A stretch of 64,000 bases of DNA. Origin: Reticulitermes speratus. Its lineage: Eukaryota; Arthropoda; Insecta; Blattodea; Rhinotermitidae. Position numbers and translations under genes: made by a program. Shown piece by piece: positions 12,601-27,600 of the stretch (position 1 is its first letter; every line of letters starts with the position of its first letter). A model generated the notes under the pieces. The model was given only the letters and a program-made list of their open reading frames with translations, searched no databases and was not told where the DNA came from. The DNA lies in assembly GCA_021186555.1 (NCBI GenBank), contig JAJKFL010000007.1, forward strand, positions 4,338,501 through 4,402,500, in the 5' to 3' direction.

Positions 12601-15600
12601 ACAACACAAAATCAACAACTACTGATGGTGCATGACTACAACATTTGGAATTCATCTGGTGATATAAGGGTAAGTCAGTGGATTATCACAGACACTTCTT
12701 GAGGCTTATGTTGTATCTTACCTCCAAGAGGGGTGACCTTGCTTGTCATAGCATAGCGTATGATTTTCTCACGAGCTTCATAGCTGATAAAATTTCTGGC
12801 AACTTTAAGACGATATGTTGAAACGTTTTTTGGAGAGTAAATGCATTCACTGTAGCGAATCACTTGTTCTATATTGAATGGGTTGTCTAGAGGATTTCCA
12901 TCCAATTGGAACTTTAATGATGAATGTGAAAGAATGAGGCCTAGAAGTGAAAGCATTTTTTACTACTTAGATACTATTCTTTATCACTTTCAATACAAAG
13001 ACATAATTCTATACCATATTCAACAATGAAATTATGAATATAAGAAACAATTAAATAACATGACAATCCTGTAATTTGAAAATGTACTATAAAATTGTTA
13101 AAAGTAGTACACTCGTCTCTTTGATAAATGTTTTCTTCATACACATTAATGAAGACTTTGAAGACTGACATTCATCTAGATTATATATATGAAAATCTGT
13201 TTGTACCTCATAAAGAACAAACTTCAGTCCATCATGAAGATGAATCACTGAAAACTGTTTAAGTAACTTATAACTGTTTATTGTTAATATCATACAAAAC
13301 GTATAAATATGCTGTGTGACAAAATGCAGAGTTTGTAATTTTACAGCAAGTATTATATATGGTTAATCTAGTAAGTATGAGCATACTGCAGTTCAATTAT
13401 ATTACTGTAGAGTACCAGACTCGGGCCACAGACAGAGTGAACACTGTTTTTTATTTACAAAACCAACCTATGCACACACAGTATACACAATACAGTAGAA
13501 CCCCGTTAAGAAGTCTTTCAGGGACCAGAGGATTAGGGACTCCTTAAGCAGGAAGACTTATTAAGAGGGAAGCTTATTAAAAGCAATAGGATTTCGGGAC
13601 TTTAAAAATCAGACTTCTTACAGGGGAAAACTTCTTATGCGGGGACTTCTTATCCGGGTTCTACTGTAGTACAATTTCTATCCCTCCTTCAGGTTTCAGT
13701 GATTACTCGTATATCACCATCATCAGGGAGTACTGTACAACACACCAAGCTATTTAAAACATGTTAAAGTATGATACAATTACTGTAGTAATATAGGTAG
13801 TAATAATAATATCTGCAGCAATGTTTATATGATGTTAGGTGCAGTACAACCCAGTAAAATAGTGTACACATAGTTAAAAGTCTATCTATTTGGAACACTA
13901 CTCTATGTTTCACAGTGGCATATAAACATCTAAAATTGGTCTTGATCCATAATGGATCTTATCCCTGTATTGCATGATGTAGTTATCAGTGTAGGAGGTG
14001 ACTACTGCAAAACATACAACAGTATTCCAAACAGACAGACCTTTAATTATGCATACACTATTTTACTGGGTTTTACTGCATCTGACATCATCCCACATCT
14101 GACTGTGATTAATGTCTATAAGAATTAGATTACGTGCATACCAGGTGCAGTTCTGGTGTACTGTTCTCCATAGTCTCCAATCTGAATCTTCTTGCCAACA
14201 GGAATGGTAGGGAGAGTACCACGAATTTCTGCTTCCATACGTAGTTGGTCAAATACATCTAGCCCAAAGTAGAACTGACGAACTGTCACTTTATGTCCTG
14301 TTTCTGGGAATGTTATATCAGCTGTGTGGTTGAAAATTCCCCCTGAAATGAATCATCATATTGTCTTTCTTAAGTAGTAAAGATAAGCTATCCCTATACT
14401 TAATTACTACAGCCACAACCATCAGGCCAAATTTTGAGGCCAAATGCACCCGTATCTGCACAGTGAATACAAGGGCTTGCTAAATGAAGGTCCAGCTATA
14501 ATATACACAGCAGACAGCATGCATGGCCACCTAAGTTTGATGGGCCATCCCATTTACCTGATATACACTGTCACACCACACTACAAAAATAAAAGTAGTA
14601 CGTCAAATGAAAAATTATGAAAATCGTTATCTAAATAGGCTATGTATAATATTCAAAGGTAACATTTAGTTATAAATCATGCTGGATACAAAGACAACAT
14701 TTTCTAAATAACTTTATACAGCATGACTATATGCAATTTTAATTAATCTGTGCAAAGTTACAAGCCTTTTAACACAACAGTATGAGAGAAAAATTACCTT
14801 GTAAATATTTTAACACCACACATCTCAGTAATACAGTAACACAAGCTGTGAATGTAAAAGGTTCTGAAATTTTAACAATACTCAGTATTGTATGAGCTGA
14901 AGTAAACCTCATTAATTTCACAAGCAAAACTTATATGAATGTAAATGCCATGATGTTGGTCCTGTAGGACCAAAACACATCAGAATAAAATGTGGCTGCT
15001 ATTTACACTCATTTATGTGTATATGGATGGTTTTCATTTTATAATTATTGAAGTCACACACTAAACACTACAATCATGAGCACTTGATATAATACGGCAT
15101 AACTAAGAATTTTATGATATAGTCAATCATACACATCATGATGGCACACTTAAGACACATATAGGCCTATATCTACATGTGACCATACACATTCTGCAAA
15201 TTATTTCATACCACATCTATCTTAAACACAAAAGCAACTTCATTTTTGATTTAACTCTTGGAAGACATAATTACTCTCAGTGTCTGACAGATGGCATTAC
15301 TCACTGGCCTCAGCACATCACATGTATATACATTTATATCTTTGAGTTACATTCACTTAAACTGGCTTAATATAAAGGAGGGGTGGGAGGAAAGGGGAGA
15401 GAAATGATAATGGATCAGAAAAATGAGAGACTGGGAAGGAATATGGGAGACAGGAGGGAGATGATAAAAGCATGGACGGGATAAAGGATCAGAAGAAATA
15501 TGTGATGGATGAAGGTACAAAAGAAATAATGTTTTTGAGAGGCTTAAGCTGTAGATGTACTAAAAAGCCATGGCCAAAGGACAGGACATCCTGAGATCTG

Positions 15601-18600
15601 TAACAAGTATATACAAGTATTACTATGATACAGACTTTACAGTGAAAGGTGGGATTTATTTTTGTAATAATTGGGCTCTATTCAATGTGCACACAATAAC
15701 AAATGAATAAACATTGTTGAATTTTTAACAGGCCTGATAACATAAACTACCATGGTTACTGGGGTCAGCAGTGGCACAGCTGGTTGAGGCACTGCGCCAC
15801 ACGACGGGAGGTTCCAGATTTGATTCCCAGTAGAGTCCTCTGCTGTCTTATTGAGCCGAATGTCAAAGTAAGGATGGAAGCCCAACACGTTATGGGAAAG
15901 CCTTACCTTTACCATTGTTATTACTGCTGTCTCTCAAGGTTGAAATTATCTTTGCTTAATTCATCATCATCATCAGATATAATTTTTGTCCTTTTTATTC
16001 CAAATTATTCACAGCCTCACCTGTCAGTTCGTAGCCATTGACTGCCTTGCTGATTGGTCGTGCAAACAGCCAGCCAATAACTGAACCCAGTACATTGAGA
16101 ATCTGTATGTTATAGCCAATATCTTGTGATACGTGTGACAGTGCCGTGTAGGTCCGCCCATCAGAGGTCACAACATAAGACTGAAGGTCTAGCTGAGATA
16201 ACTCTTTGCCATTCAGTGTGCCGGTAATCTTCCCATTCACCCTTAGTGGAATCTCTGTAAGGAAACGATGTCGTAATGTGACTATAATATTTTGCAGTGT
16301 GCACCTGTAGTATGGTAAACAGTTCCCAACGTTTTGGAGGAACATACTGCCTCTGTCTTCAGCATCACCTATTCTGACTTGAAACTGGAGGCAGCAGGTT
16401 CTTCCAAAGCACTGACACCTATCTACCAAAATACACAGTGCTATATTTCACATACCAGAGGACTGAAATCTTGGCACTCAATGCCATGAGAACCTCAAAT
16501 TTCATGATGTCATTATAACATGTTCCAGAGCAAAGGTAAAGAGTGTATCTTCAATCACAACAATCTCCATATATTAAATAAGTTAATAAATTACAACTTA
16601 ATTAATATACAAAGATTGTTGATTGATGATACTCTCCTTACCATCGCATATTCATATCACAAGAGGACATCACACTTAAAAGTATGTACCAGAGCGTTTT
16701 GCTTGTTTCCAATCCAAAAATTCCTAGCTCAATCCAAGTGACTGAAAAGGGACAACTGTTGCACACGTAAAAAAAAGGTCAGTATTTACTCTGAAGGTCC
16801 CAGTTGTAATACCAACATTCAGCACCAGGTGATCATGTGTAGCAAAGAGAGGAAAAATCTGAACCCTTCTCTTCAAAGCCTGCAAGTCTCTGTAAATTAA
16901 ACAGCATTGACCACAATGGGGCTTCAGTAACATACAAGATTAGCAAAGACACCATGTACTCAAAATCAGAAACTGGTTCAGTTACAGTTGTTAACCGCTC
17001 CTTTGTCACTTAAATATATTCTGCACATGAGATTTTATGCTGTGTTTCAGTTCTGCAATATGTCATAAGTACATGTACCCTCCTGGCCATCCATATCACA
17101 TAGAATTTATTCCACAATCTTCCATTTGTTTTCACTGCTTTATTTCAGTTCTTGTGTACAATATTAAATGGCAGAAGGAGGCTGTTTTAATATACTTGAC
17201 TGAACTGACTCAAAAAAAGATTTGTAATTTTGGATGAAAGAAATGAAGAGGAATTTGGAATGAAGATGACTGACTACTCACCTCCATCTAGTGTCAAAGT
17301 TAAGAAAGCATGGAGCTATTATCTCCACTCCCTCACATGTCTTCATGGCACTGTGTTTTAATTAAGCAAAGGGACATCTTCAACTTTACCTTTTTTAGGG
17401 AAAGATAGGTGAACAGATATGAGCTATGTGTTATTCATTCACTGTATGCACTTTCTGTAAAGAATGCATACAGCATGGCGTGCTGATTACTATTAGCAGG
17501 ATAATATTCAGTCCTCATAAGGCTAGAAACAAAAGACATCTTCAATGTGTTGCCATTATTGGTAACAACTAACTTCAATTTTGTATGAAAACAAAAATGG
17601 CAAAAATTTGTTGTAAATTCAACTGATTACAAAATCAATTACCCAGTAACAATCTCAGTTCTGGGACTGAATGTATTTATTTATAATTTCTTTGCCCCAA
17701 GTTACCTTTCAGATCACAAGTATTAAATGTAAGGTTCCCATGACAGTAACTATGAACATTGCTGCCTTCTGGAATGTGACTGCCTGTAGTTTGGTTGATA
17801 AATACCAATTGTTTAGAGGAAGTCTCTGCTTCCATCTGTACGGTATGAGATGAAGCTGGAGGTGGCATTTCCTCCAAATTATTAGTACCTGTCTACTACC
17901 TGACATCCCATCCCAGAAGGCAGTAATGAAAGAAATTTAGTATTTTCTGTCAATGCTACTGTAGAAAGTAAAATTAATGCCTTCTTTTAAGCAGTTGAGC
18001 CCATTGCCATAGTAGCCACGCTGACATACGCAGCAGAAACCTCCATATTGGTAGTCAACACAGCTGGCTTTACTGTGACAGGTTGTGGCTCCAACAGCAC
18101 AAGTGTCGGTTATGGTGGCCTCGCCTGTAAGACAAAAGAGACACAGCTGGTCATCTGTCTGACAAGCTAAAATTATATAATTCATCTGTCTGACAAGCTA
18201 AAATTATATACTGCCTTAGAGCAAAACTGTTTAAAAACGAGAAGTATTCTGAATAATATCCCAGAAGTATGTGACATATTCCAACATACAAAATGTCCAT
18301 TTTATGGTGTTCCTGAACATGGCAGCTGTCACAGCAAGTCCTAGTAGATGCAGGATTTCTGTGTAATAAAGCTGCCATGCTCAGGTACACAATAGAATGG
18401 ACATTTTGTATAAAGAATAATCAGTACTAGTAAGTACAAAAACTATCCAGAAATACAGTTTTGAGTACATAGAATCTGAATCTGAATGTAAGAGCCTAAG
18501 TAATTTTTATGCCAAAACAATCACACCTTCAGAAAAGTCCACCTACTTCCAACCTCCAAATCTGGTGGCATAACATTTCCATTGTTGCCTGTCTGTCCAA

Positions 18601-21600
18601 TGTGGAAAACCCAGACTCCATTAACACCAACATTGGACCATCTAAAAACCAGAAACATCTGTTAAAGCAAACATACTTGGATTATTCATGTTTTTGGATC
18701 TTAAAACTTATTCAGGAAAGTAAATTAAAATAGACAGCGTATTATTCAGTGAAGACACAAATTATTTTCGTGCGTGATGACTCTTCTTGTAAGCCATTCC
18801 AGGTATAGCAGTTGACCTGGAACAGCTTACTTTTAATATTACAACATTGTAATTTTATGGTTATTAACTTTATGCACTTTATATTATATATACCGTGCAT
18901 TTTAATAATTAATTAATTATTTTATTCCAACAAATGCACTACACTATTTTAGTGTTTTCTTGTCCCTACATATGTTTCGGTACTCCTTGTGCTATCATCA
19001 GTGGTGTCGTCAAAAGTTCACACCCCTGAGGATGTCACAAGGTGTGCCAAAACATATGTAGGGACAAGAAAATACTAAAATAGTGTAGTGCATTAGTTGG
19101 AATAAAATAATTAATTAACTTTATGCATTTTAGAATTTTAATGTCACAATGTGAAAGTCTCAGATATAAACTGATTTCATGTTTGCCTTTTAACATCATT
19201 GTTTTTTGGATGTTCCTTACTTGTCTAGGTTCTGGATCTGGTCAGTTCCTGAACCACGAAGAGTGTAGAGTCGGCCATCACCTGAGACCAAGCCAGCCTG
19301 TGCTCTAGCATCAGGCAGGCCAGATGAGTCCCCCATCCCTTGGATCCATTGGATGCCACCATTAGCATAAAGAAACTCAACATATGAGTCGAAACCATCA
19401 CTTGCTATTACCACTTGGAAAGTGTTTACCTGCAGAAATATAGCCCTGTTACAAATTCTTTGTCTAGGAACAATGAACTCTTAACTTCAATAGTTTCCCA
19501 TTAATACATGGTAACTATTTAGAGAGTGAAAATATATAAGTTAAGAAATAAAACTGTCTCAGAAACATATATTTTTCTTGTTAACAAACAAAGGGTCTGT
19601 TTGATGAACTGATGGAAATGTACTACATTTTAAATACAATAATGTACCCAGTTGCAATCAATGAATCATCTACCTAGAACTTATTTTTAAAACTTAACTA
19701 GGTAAATGGGGAACAAAGAGGAACCTCCTCATCTCATATTATTCATAAACCCTGATGATGGGGGCAAGACATTCCTCTGAAATGTCACTAAATACTGATC
19801 AGACAGCAAGGCATTACACTCCACGAGACAGTAATATTGTGTAACATCATCAACACTCACTACAAAATTTTGTGTTTAATATCTGAACCAAGCTAATGAA
19901 GTGGGAGAAAGGTATAGGCCTGCAATTATTTGACATTTAGCACTTCAACTGTGAGCAAGGGTCCTGTCTGAACCAACATGTATCCCACATAGCCAATTAC
20001 ACAGACTTTTTGTAATAATCCTGTATAATATACTGCAGCAAATCTTGAAAGTTAGAGTAACTTTTTATCAGAGCTGTTGAACATACCTCTAGCTAAATGT
20101 TTTATTTTAATATAGGTCTAAAAGTGTACTTTTTAACATGTGTTGATTTGTGCCCCGACTACGAACATTTCTACATTTAGCCCATACAGAAGTATTATAC
20201 TGTAATTTTAACAGCAAGAAGTGTAAGAGTATTTCTGGAGCCAAGAAGTAAAAACATAATTTCTGAAATAGAAATGTACCTAGTGCTTTTAGCCTAACTC
20301 ATATAAAATGGGGTGCAGGCACACAACATAAAAATTATGTGACACAGATCAGGATGACTAGTTAAGGCTTAAACGTTTTATCTACTAGCCTAATTAATAT
20401 AAAATGGTGTACAGGCATACCACACACAAGTTATCTGATGCAGATCAGGATGTCTGGTTATGACTTAAATGTTGTATCTGCAGAAAATTTGTAAAGATGG
20501 CATCATTAAGGTTTAATTATCATTTTTTACAGATTAGAACCATATGATTATCATATTTAGATCACACCACAGTTCTTCTATATCTCTCTCCTGTGGCTCC
20601 ACAAACATGTAAAGGGTTATGTAAGCAAGCGTTAAATATTTTTCTCATATCAGAGATTTTATGCCCACAAAACTGTCACAGAACTGTGCAAACATGAACA
20701 CTCGTACATATGAAGAGGAAGAAAAAAGCTATACTGTCATCCAGTTAGTTTGTCAAGCTGCAGAACTGCTTTTGGAGGGTGCAGATAATAAGCTGACTAT
20801 TGCAATCTGATGAACAGTTGTTTGATGCAAGTTCAGTTAAATCCTACTATAAAAATACCTTATCAGCACCCTGATTGTGGTACCCAACATCCTTCCATGT
20901 GGCTATGAACAAACTTTTGGCTTCAAAATCAGACCCATAACTGAAGGCGTCATGAACCGATTCTGTTGCCCTTTGTAGTAATGATGCATCTTGTGTTTCT
21001 CTGGAAAACAAATCCATACCATAGCATTGTGGTTAAGTGCTTAACACTACTGCTCAATATTCAGGAGGTCCAAAGTTAATATATCAGCCTTGCTATCCAG
21101 ACTGGTGTTGTGCACTCCTAGTCCATATGGTGAATAACTAGATGTACAGTTCATCTTTCAATTTCTGGCTACTGGAATTTTCAAGTGGAAGGTTAGGAGT
21201 GAGTCGATTGTGCAGGGATAGTAGTAACCAGTTGAGGGATGAAACGAAACAAATATAATCCCTTTGCTACTTCACATACTTAGTAGGCCCATCCACCAAC
21301 CATGCTAGGATCACCAGCCATACACTAAAAGATAAGATATAACAGAAGTAACACTGGAAAATTTGTAATGTTCATCATGTGATAAAACATAAAATGTCGG
21401 ACAAATGTTTGGTATTTCATCCAGAAGAAACATGAACATTGCTTTCTGAAGAGTCAAGCCATAGCTGCAATAAGCAGACACTGCAAGTAATCTTTTTATT
21501 TACCTGAAAGAATTCAGCCTTTTAATACATTGTCTTTATGTTACCATATACCACAGACCATCTAGTATCCATATACTGAAATGATGCGATATCATGGACA

Positions 21601-24600
21601 AACTACATCCATTGCGGAACGATTTGGTGAGGAGTTCAGTGCATAACATAAGCGACCCAACGGAAAGTGACTAACGATTTGGGTCATTTAAAATAAGCAC
21701 TGCATACACATGCACAGTAGCTGTGCAGTACTTATACGTAAACACGCAAATGTGATCGTAACAGAAAACTTCGCTTCTGCATGGCTTTGATACCATGAAA
21801 ATTCCCGCCACATTACACACCTATGACAGAAGCACGGATAACAGATAGCACAGCAGCGGAATTGATGGTTGCCAACACACATGAACAGAACAGAGTACTG
21901 ATTGTAGTACGGCGCTCGTGCGCGTCTTGGGTCTTAATTGAGTGTTTTGATGTTTCCTTTTCGATTGGTAAAGGTATAAAGCAAGGCTACGCAAGGAAGA
22001 CTGTAGTCTCCACAAATTTTCCGTTCGTGTTTCTTGTTATTATTTGCACAACTACACTTACTGCGCATGATATAACAGCGAGTTGACAAAGAATAAACCA
22101 CGGTTACGAATTCCGTAGGGGTAATTGGCAGCCATGCATGGTGCCCGCGGTGTGTCATCCGTGATCTATCAATCTATGTCAAAGGTTGGCAACGTTTTGG
22201 CACTAGTGGACAGCCTGCGTTTTTTAACTTCATTGCGCGGGCCGCCTGTGAAGGATACAGTGACAGAGATGATGTGGTCAAGGGCTCTGGCAATGAGGTG
22301 CAAGGTGGTGCACTTGTACTACTTTGGAATTTTCGCATTTAATAATTTCTTGAATCAAGCAATAAAAAATCTACAAAAACAAAAATAATTTTGTAGAGTT
22401 CCTACAGTTTTAGTTTAAGGATCAATTAAGAATTTTGATTAGATGACAGCTACGTTACTATCTTGTTCAGCATTAATCATTGGTCACTTACATATTGGTA
22501 CTTTGCACCACACTGCAAAATATCCTGCCGGCGCTCTTGGACGTGGTGGTAGATAAATTCGTTTGTACGTACAGGCTTGTACGTTTATTTTTCAGACTAT
22601 AAACTCCTACACTTATTTATTTCAAACATGACTTACTACTATAGGAGAATATCCGCCTCATTTAAGTGAATAGGGATGTCTGTAAAAGTCATTTCAGGCT
22701 TTAATCGCACACTTTATTGGGATTGCCGAGGTTGGATAGACCTGTCTAATTTGTGAATTTCTGCTCTGAAATTTGAAAAAGAAATGTGTAACCTGGCTTG
22801 ACAGTACTCATCAGTAGGCCTCAGCCGGTGACGTAACATACTTCTGTAAATTTCATGGCCGAAAACACTTGTTCGCAGATTAATTGCTGCAAAATGTTAT
22901 AATAATTTTCTTCGCGAAAGCTTTAATGGTGCTGAAATTTTTAGGTAGGAGCCCATAAAACTGTTGTATATCTCTCTCAGTGAAAGAAAGTATGATAGCG
23001 GCTGTGTTACTTTTCAGGCAAAAATATTAATTTTTAGGCGTTTTCGCATAGTCCCGAAAAGCATCTAATACCTTCACCATACCCCTCCGCCTATCCGTCT
23101 GTCCTTCTGTCTATTCGTCTTTCCATCTGCCCCCCATTTATCAGCGCGGCTCCCACTGGACGGATTTTGATGACATTTGGTATTTGAGACATTTATGAAA
23201 ATATGTAGAGAAACTCCAAGTTTGCTTAAAATCGGACAAAAATGTCAGACATTTTACATGAAGATCTACGTAAGTTTTATTTTTTCCTAATACATAAATT
23301 AATAATAAAATCAATCTTGTATAATAAACAAATTTTGCATTTTTGACAGTTACATATAGCTCAGAAAAACACACATAATACATTGTTGCGTTTCCATTGT
23401 AACAGTAGTTACACCAATGCGCCACAATGTTACGTCATAATACATTGCCTGTCTTGTTACACTCTGAAAGTTGCTCGAGATAAATACGACACTACAAGGA
23501 GGTATTGTGTTTTTTTTTCTTCCATGGCGCAACAGCCCCTAGTGGGCCAGGGCCTCCTCATTGTCGAGGCTTCACGATCACATTCAGACACACCTCTGGA
23601 CGAGTGATCGGCTCGAAGCAGAGACCTCTACCTGACAACACACAACACTCACAAGAGACAAACATCCATGCCTCCAGCGGGATTCGAACCCACAATCACA
23701 GCAAACGAACGATTGCAGACCCACGCCTTAGACCGCGCTACCACTGGGATCGGCGAAGTATTATGTATAGTAAAGAAAACTTTAGCCCTATAACATGCCA
23801 TTAAGGCACAGAGGGGGAGTAGAAAAGTAGCTCTGCTCTTGCTTTAATAGTAGAAGGGTGTGACGGACCAAAGCTACAGCCCGGAGGCTTTACCTCTAGG
23901 AAATTTCGGTACTTGTTGTGAAGGAGACTGGGTGGGCCCCAGGCCCTGTCTGGACGGCACGGAAAATCTCTCGCCCACAGGAATTCGAACCCCGATCCGT
24001 CCAACCCGTAGCTAGTTGCTATACCGACTACGCTGCCATGAATTATAGTACTAGTCAGAACACTCCAGTAACGTTCAAATTACAATTTTATGAATTAATT
24101 ATAAGCTACCATAAGATTTTTAACAAACCTGCCAAAATTTTCATTAATTTCTATTAAGAAATATACACATAAGAAAAATACACATAAATGTGCTGTAGGT
24201 TCAGAACTCAAAGGAACTGCAGATACAGAGTATGCCGATAGTGTTAGTAGCATGTTTATACGCTTTGCTTTGCGCGAAGAATGCATGAAAATTACCGGAG
24301 TGCGTACGTTACATATCACAAACAGAACACATACTACATAACAAAAGTTTAAAAACCAACTTATGCACTGTATTCTTACAAGTAAGTCAAATGCCCCTAC
24401 ATATGTTTCGGCTTCAACAAGCCATCTTCAGGAGGTCAAAGTTCTACATAAGCTCGACATCCATTAGTTCATTCATAAGCACCTCATACATCAACATAAA
24501 ACAAATTCTTAATTCCCAATGTATTACTTGTAAGAACACAGTGCATATGTTGGTTTTTAAACTTTTGATTTGCTATCATAATGCACGGTGAATATAACGT

Positions 24601-27600
24601 GAGACTTACTGCATACTTAGCGTGCTCTGTTTCTAAATGTGTTCAGCGTGTGGCAGACTTTTAACTGAGTTAACAAAATTGACCTTATTTTCCTTGGCTA
24701 CTCATCAAATATAAATACCTGTAGTAGACTGCGCCACTGCCTCTCGTGTCTACATTTGTGTAGAGAGGTGCGATGACAGGGTAGTCTAAGGGAAACTGTA
24801 TGTTGAAGAAGCTTGGTATCTCTGTCAGGAACGACAGCAAACCATTGGAGTTGACCTGTATAGAAGTATTGTACAGTGTTACTATCTCAAGTCTTATTAC
24901 TCTAAATGTAAATATGTTTTATTACCATATAAAAAACAGTCCACATTTTGTCCCTATCCTGAGCCAGATGAATCCCATCCATGACCTTCCATTCTATTTC
25001 TTCAAAATATATTTTAATATTATCCTTAAAAGTGACCTCTTTCTTTCGGGTTTCCCCACGAAAACCCGCATAAATTGATTCGCAAAATGAAGATAAATTC
25101 GAAAGTATTAGATGAGCTAGAGGTAAGACAAGAATATTAGATTTTGGAGCAAAACAGTCTGTAAATGTGAAACTAAAAACGTCAGGTAGCCTTGTCTCTG
25201 TCCACGTCATGAAAGCATGTGGAGGGGGGGGGGTAGAGGTGTAGTTCCACTTATTCATAACCTGGCATTAGAAGGAGATGAGTGGTCAGATTCACGCCTT
25301 GGCCGGTTTACCCCCGAGAAAGAACAAATGCTGAAATGAGACAAGTTCTGACGTATTTCTTGTTCATATTTAAAAACTTATTAACTTCAAATATTAAAAA
25401 AAAAATTTATTTACAGCAACAATATAACGATAAAAACAAAACTGCAATCTGTAAATCTGTTGGTGCCAAGTTTAAGAATGTGTGGAGCTGTTTCTTCGCT
25501 TTCTCATATGGCTATATTTTGTGGTGCCTAAGCAAAGTTTTTACATTGGGATCTATTGGCACATTCAAACACTAAATCTGAAGAATTTATAAATGGACCA
25601 GCGTTGCGTAAGTAGTAAAACAAATACCTCTATACAAACACAGAATGTTTAATCTGTTGAACTGACCCCGTGGTCACTACAGATACCCTCTGTGAACGAC
25701 CTTACTGAGGACGGGAAGATAAGCCAAGTACAAGTCTAAATACTTGTTCTCAGTGCAGTAATCAGTGAATCATTTATTCCGTTGGCAGATCAACACTTTC
25801 GAGCCTCATAATTACTCTACACAGCACCAGGTTAATTTTCATCTGTAAAGGGTTGAACCAAAAAGTTACAAAATGAGGACCTCTGGTCTGCTGAGGTCAA
25901 AGTATACTATCAGTGCCTGCATGAAAATTTGCGGGGCTGGGACTTAAGCGCAGAGAGAAGAGAATAACAAGACAGAGGCGTAACATTTATTTGGTTCCGT
26001 TCTAGGATATTTAAAAACTATACTAAAGAATTTTTTTTAGCTCTTTTGGAAGTAAAGTCTTATATTATATAATTATAATGAAATCTTTCTCAGTTTCCTT
26101 TTCAATTGATACCAGCGAAGACGAAGTAAAGCACTGCTGACTGATTTTTGAAGAAGGTAATATTTTGCTCGTTTTGTTTTCAGAAGGATAGTTGGGTTCG
26201 AGCCAATGTAACGGAATTTGTTAAAAATAATTTTAGGTCTATAAACCGATTGAGATGGATTCCAGAGAGTTATTACTAAACATATATTTTACTACGTTTA
26301 AATGTGTGCACTTTTCTAGCGCCGCGGTTAAGAATGAGTAGAGCTTTACTTATACTCCCCCCCCCCCCCCTACATGATTTCATGCCGTGGACAAGAAAAA
26401 CTTTCCTTTCTACCCGAAAAGTAAGTCCGGTTCTGCCGCCAAATTTCCAGTACCATACTGACTGGGCTGTCACGTTTAATATTTAATAATGTTTTAAATT
26501 CCTCCCAAAAATATATTCGCACTGCGAAAGAATTGAGGATTTTGATAAATGTATAGTAGCTGATCAATTTATCTGTAGTTCGGAGGAGGTGGTAGCATGA
26601 TTATGTCGATATGTTCTTGTTGAAAGAATACGAGTGCGAGGTGTTGAGACTGTCTTGCATTAAGAACTTCAGAGAGATTCGATTAAGACTGAGGGGCGGT
26701 ATGTTCAATCATAGCGTCCTTGACTGCCAGACGATTAAGCAGACCAATCTGTGACCCCGTTCCTAATTAAGGAAGACAATGATGGTCACCAGCAGGGGAA
26801 GACTTTCTCACGATACTCAGCAAGAGACAAATCTGGTCAGTTACTGTGCTCATCCATGAGAATTTCGTCACAGGGTATTAAGGAGATGTATTCTGCAGAA
26901 TGTTTTGTTGTGGTGAAGAATTTAACAGTTCCTATATCTAGCTAAGCTTTCCTCATGAATTTTACCTTTTGCCAGCTAATATCATGGCAATAAAATGTAG
27001 GACATGTTCAGACGTGAAGGGCACAAGTTACGTCGCAAAGCGGAGTGGTTGAAAATGTCGCTACATCAATTGACGTATTTATTATTGAATTTCGTAATGA
27101 CGAGATTAGATTGCGTAAGTTAGTGGAACAAACTGAAAAGAGAAAAATGGTAAATAGTCATTGATTTGGGAAGAGGCAATCATGGGTCATTTTAAAATAT
27201 TCTATTACCATAACATCCATATGAATACGCTGAAGAAAACGTAACCAGGATAGCTGCTAACCCGGCCGAGTTTCGAAATAACTACCATCCGTATAAAAAG
27301 TCCAAATAATCACGGTCACACATACTGCATACTCGCCAAAAAAGTGGGTTTGCAGTGATGCTCCATGAACTACTTGCTTCATCTAAATTTCAGGCTTCCG
27401 CCGCGATGTTGATGAGATCCGCGCTCTTCTGGGATATTACGCGACGTCGTGTAATACCCCGGAAGAGCGCAGATCTCTTGCTTTATCTAGTTTCGAATAA
27501 CATGATAAGATGCTCTTATATGGCAACTGCAAGGGACTGGGAGGGCTGGTGATGGACTGGTGATGGGCTGGTGATGGGCTGGTGATGGACTGGTGATGGG

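Larger units (their letters stand above)
12941..14141. other. Nidogen intron 8
   Basis: It contains a pogo-like MITE and foldback FB5, listed separately. The rest is AT-rich with no recognised feature. Confidence 0.5.
16255..17980. other. Nidogen intron 6
   Basis: It contains decayed dispersed repeats at about 16,280-16,430 and 17,740-17,900 and a SINE tail at 17.26 kb. If the GC donor of exon 6 is rejected, the intron would begin about 22 bases further in. Confidence 0.45.
21001..24718. other. Nidogen intron 2
   Basis: It contains TIR element copy 2, SINE B, SINE A and foldback FB4. A GC-richer patch at about 21,880-22,300 includes GTTGGCAACGTTTTGG, which resembles a hAT terminus, but I found no matching end. 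No host exon is seen. Confidence 0.5.

Noticed and set aside
22180..22330. hAT-like terminus (GGTTGGCAACGTTTTGG)
   Set aside because: I found no inverted partner end or 8-bp duplication, so the element is not supported.
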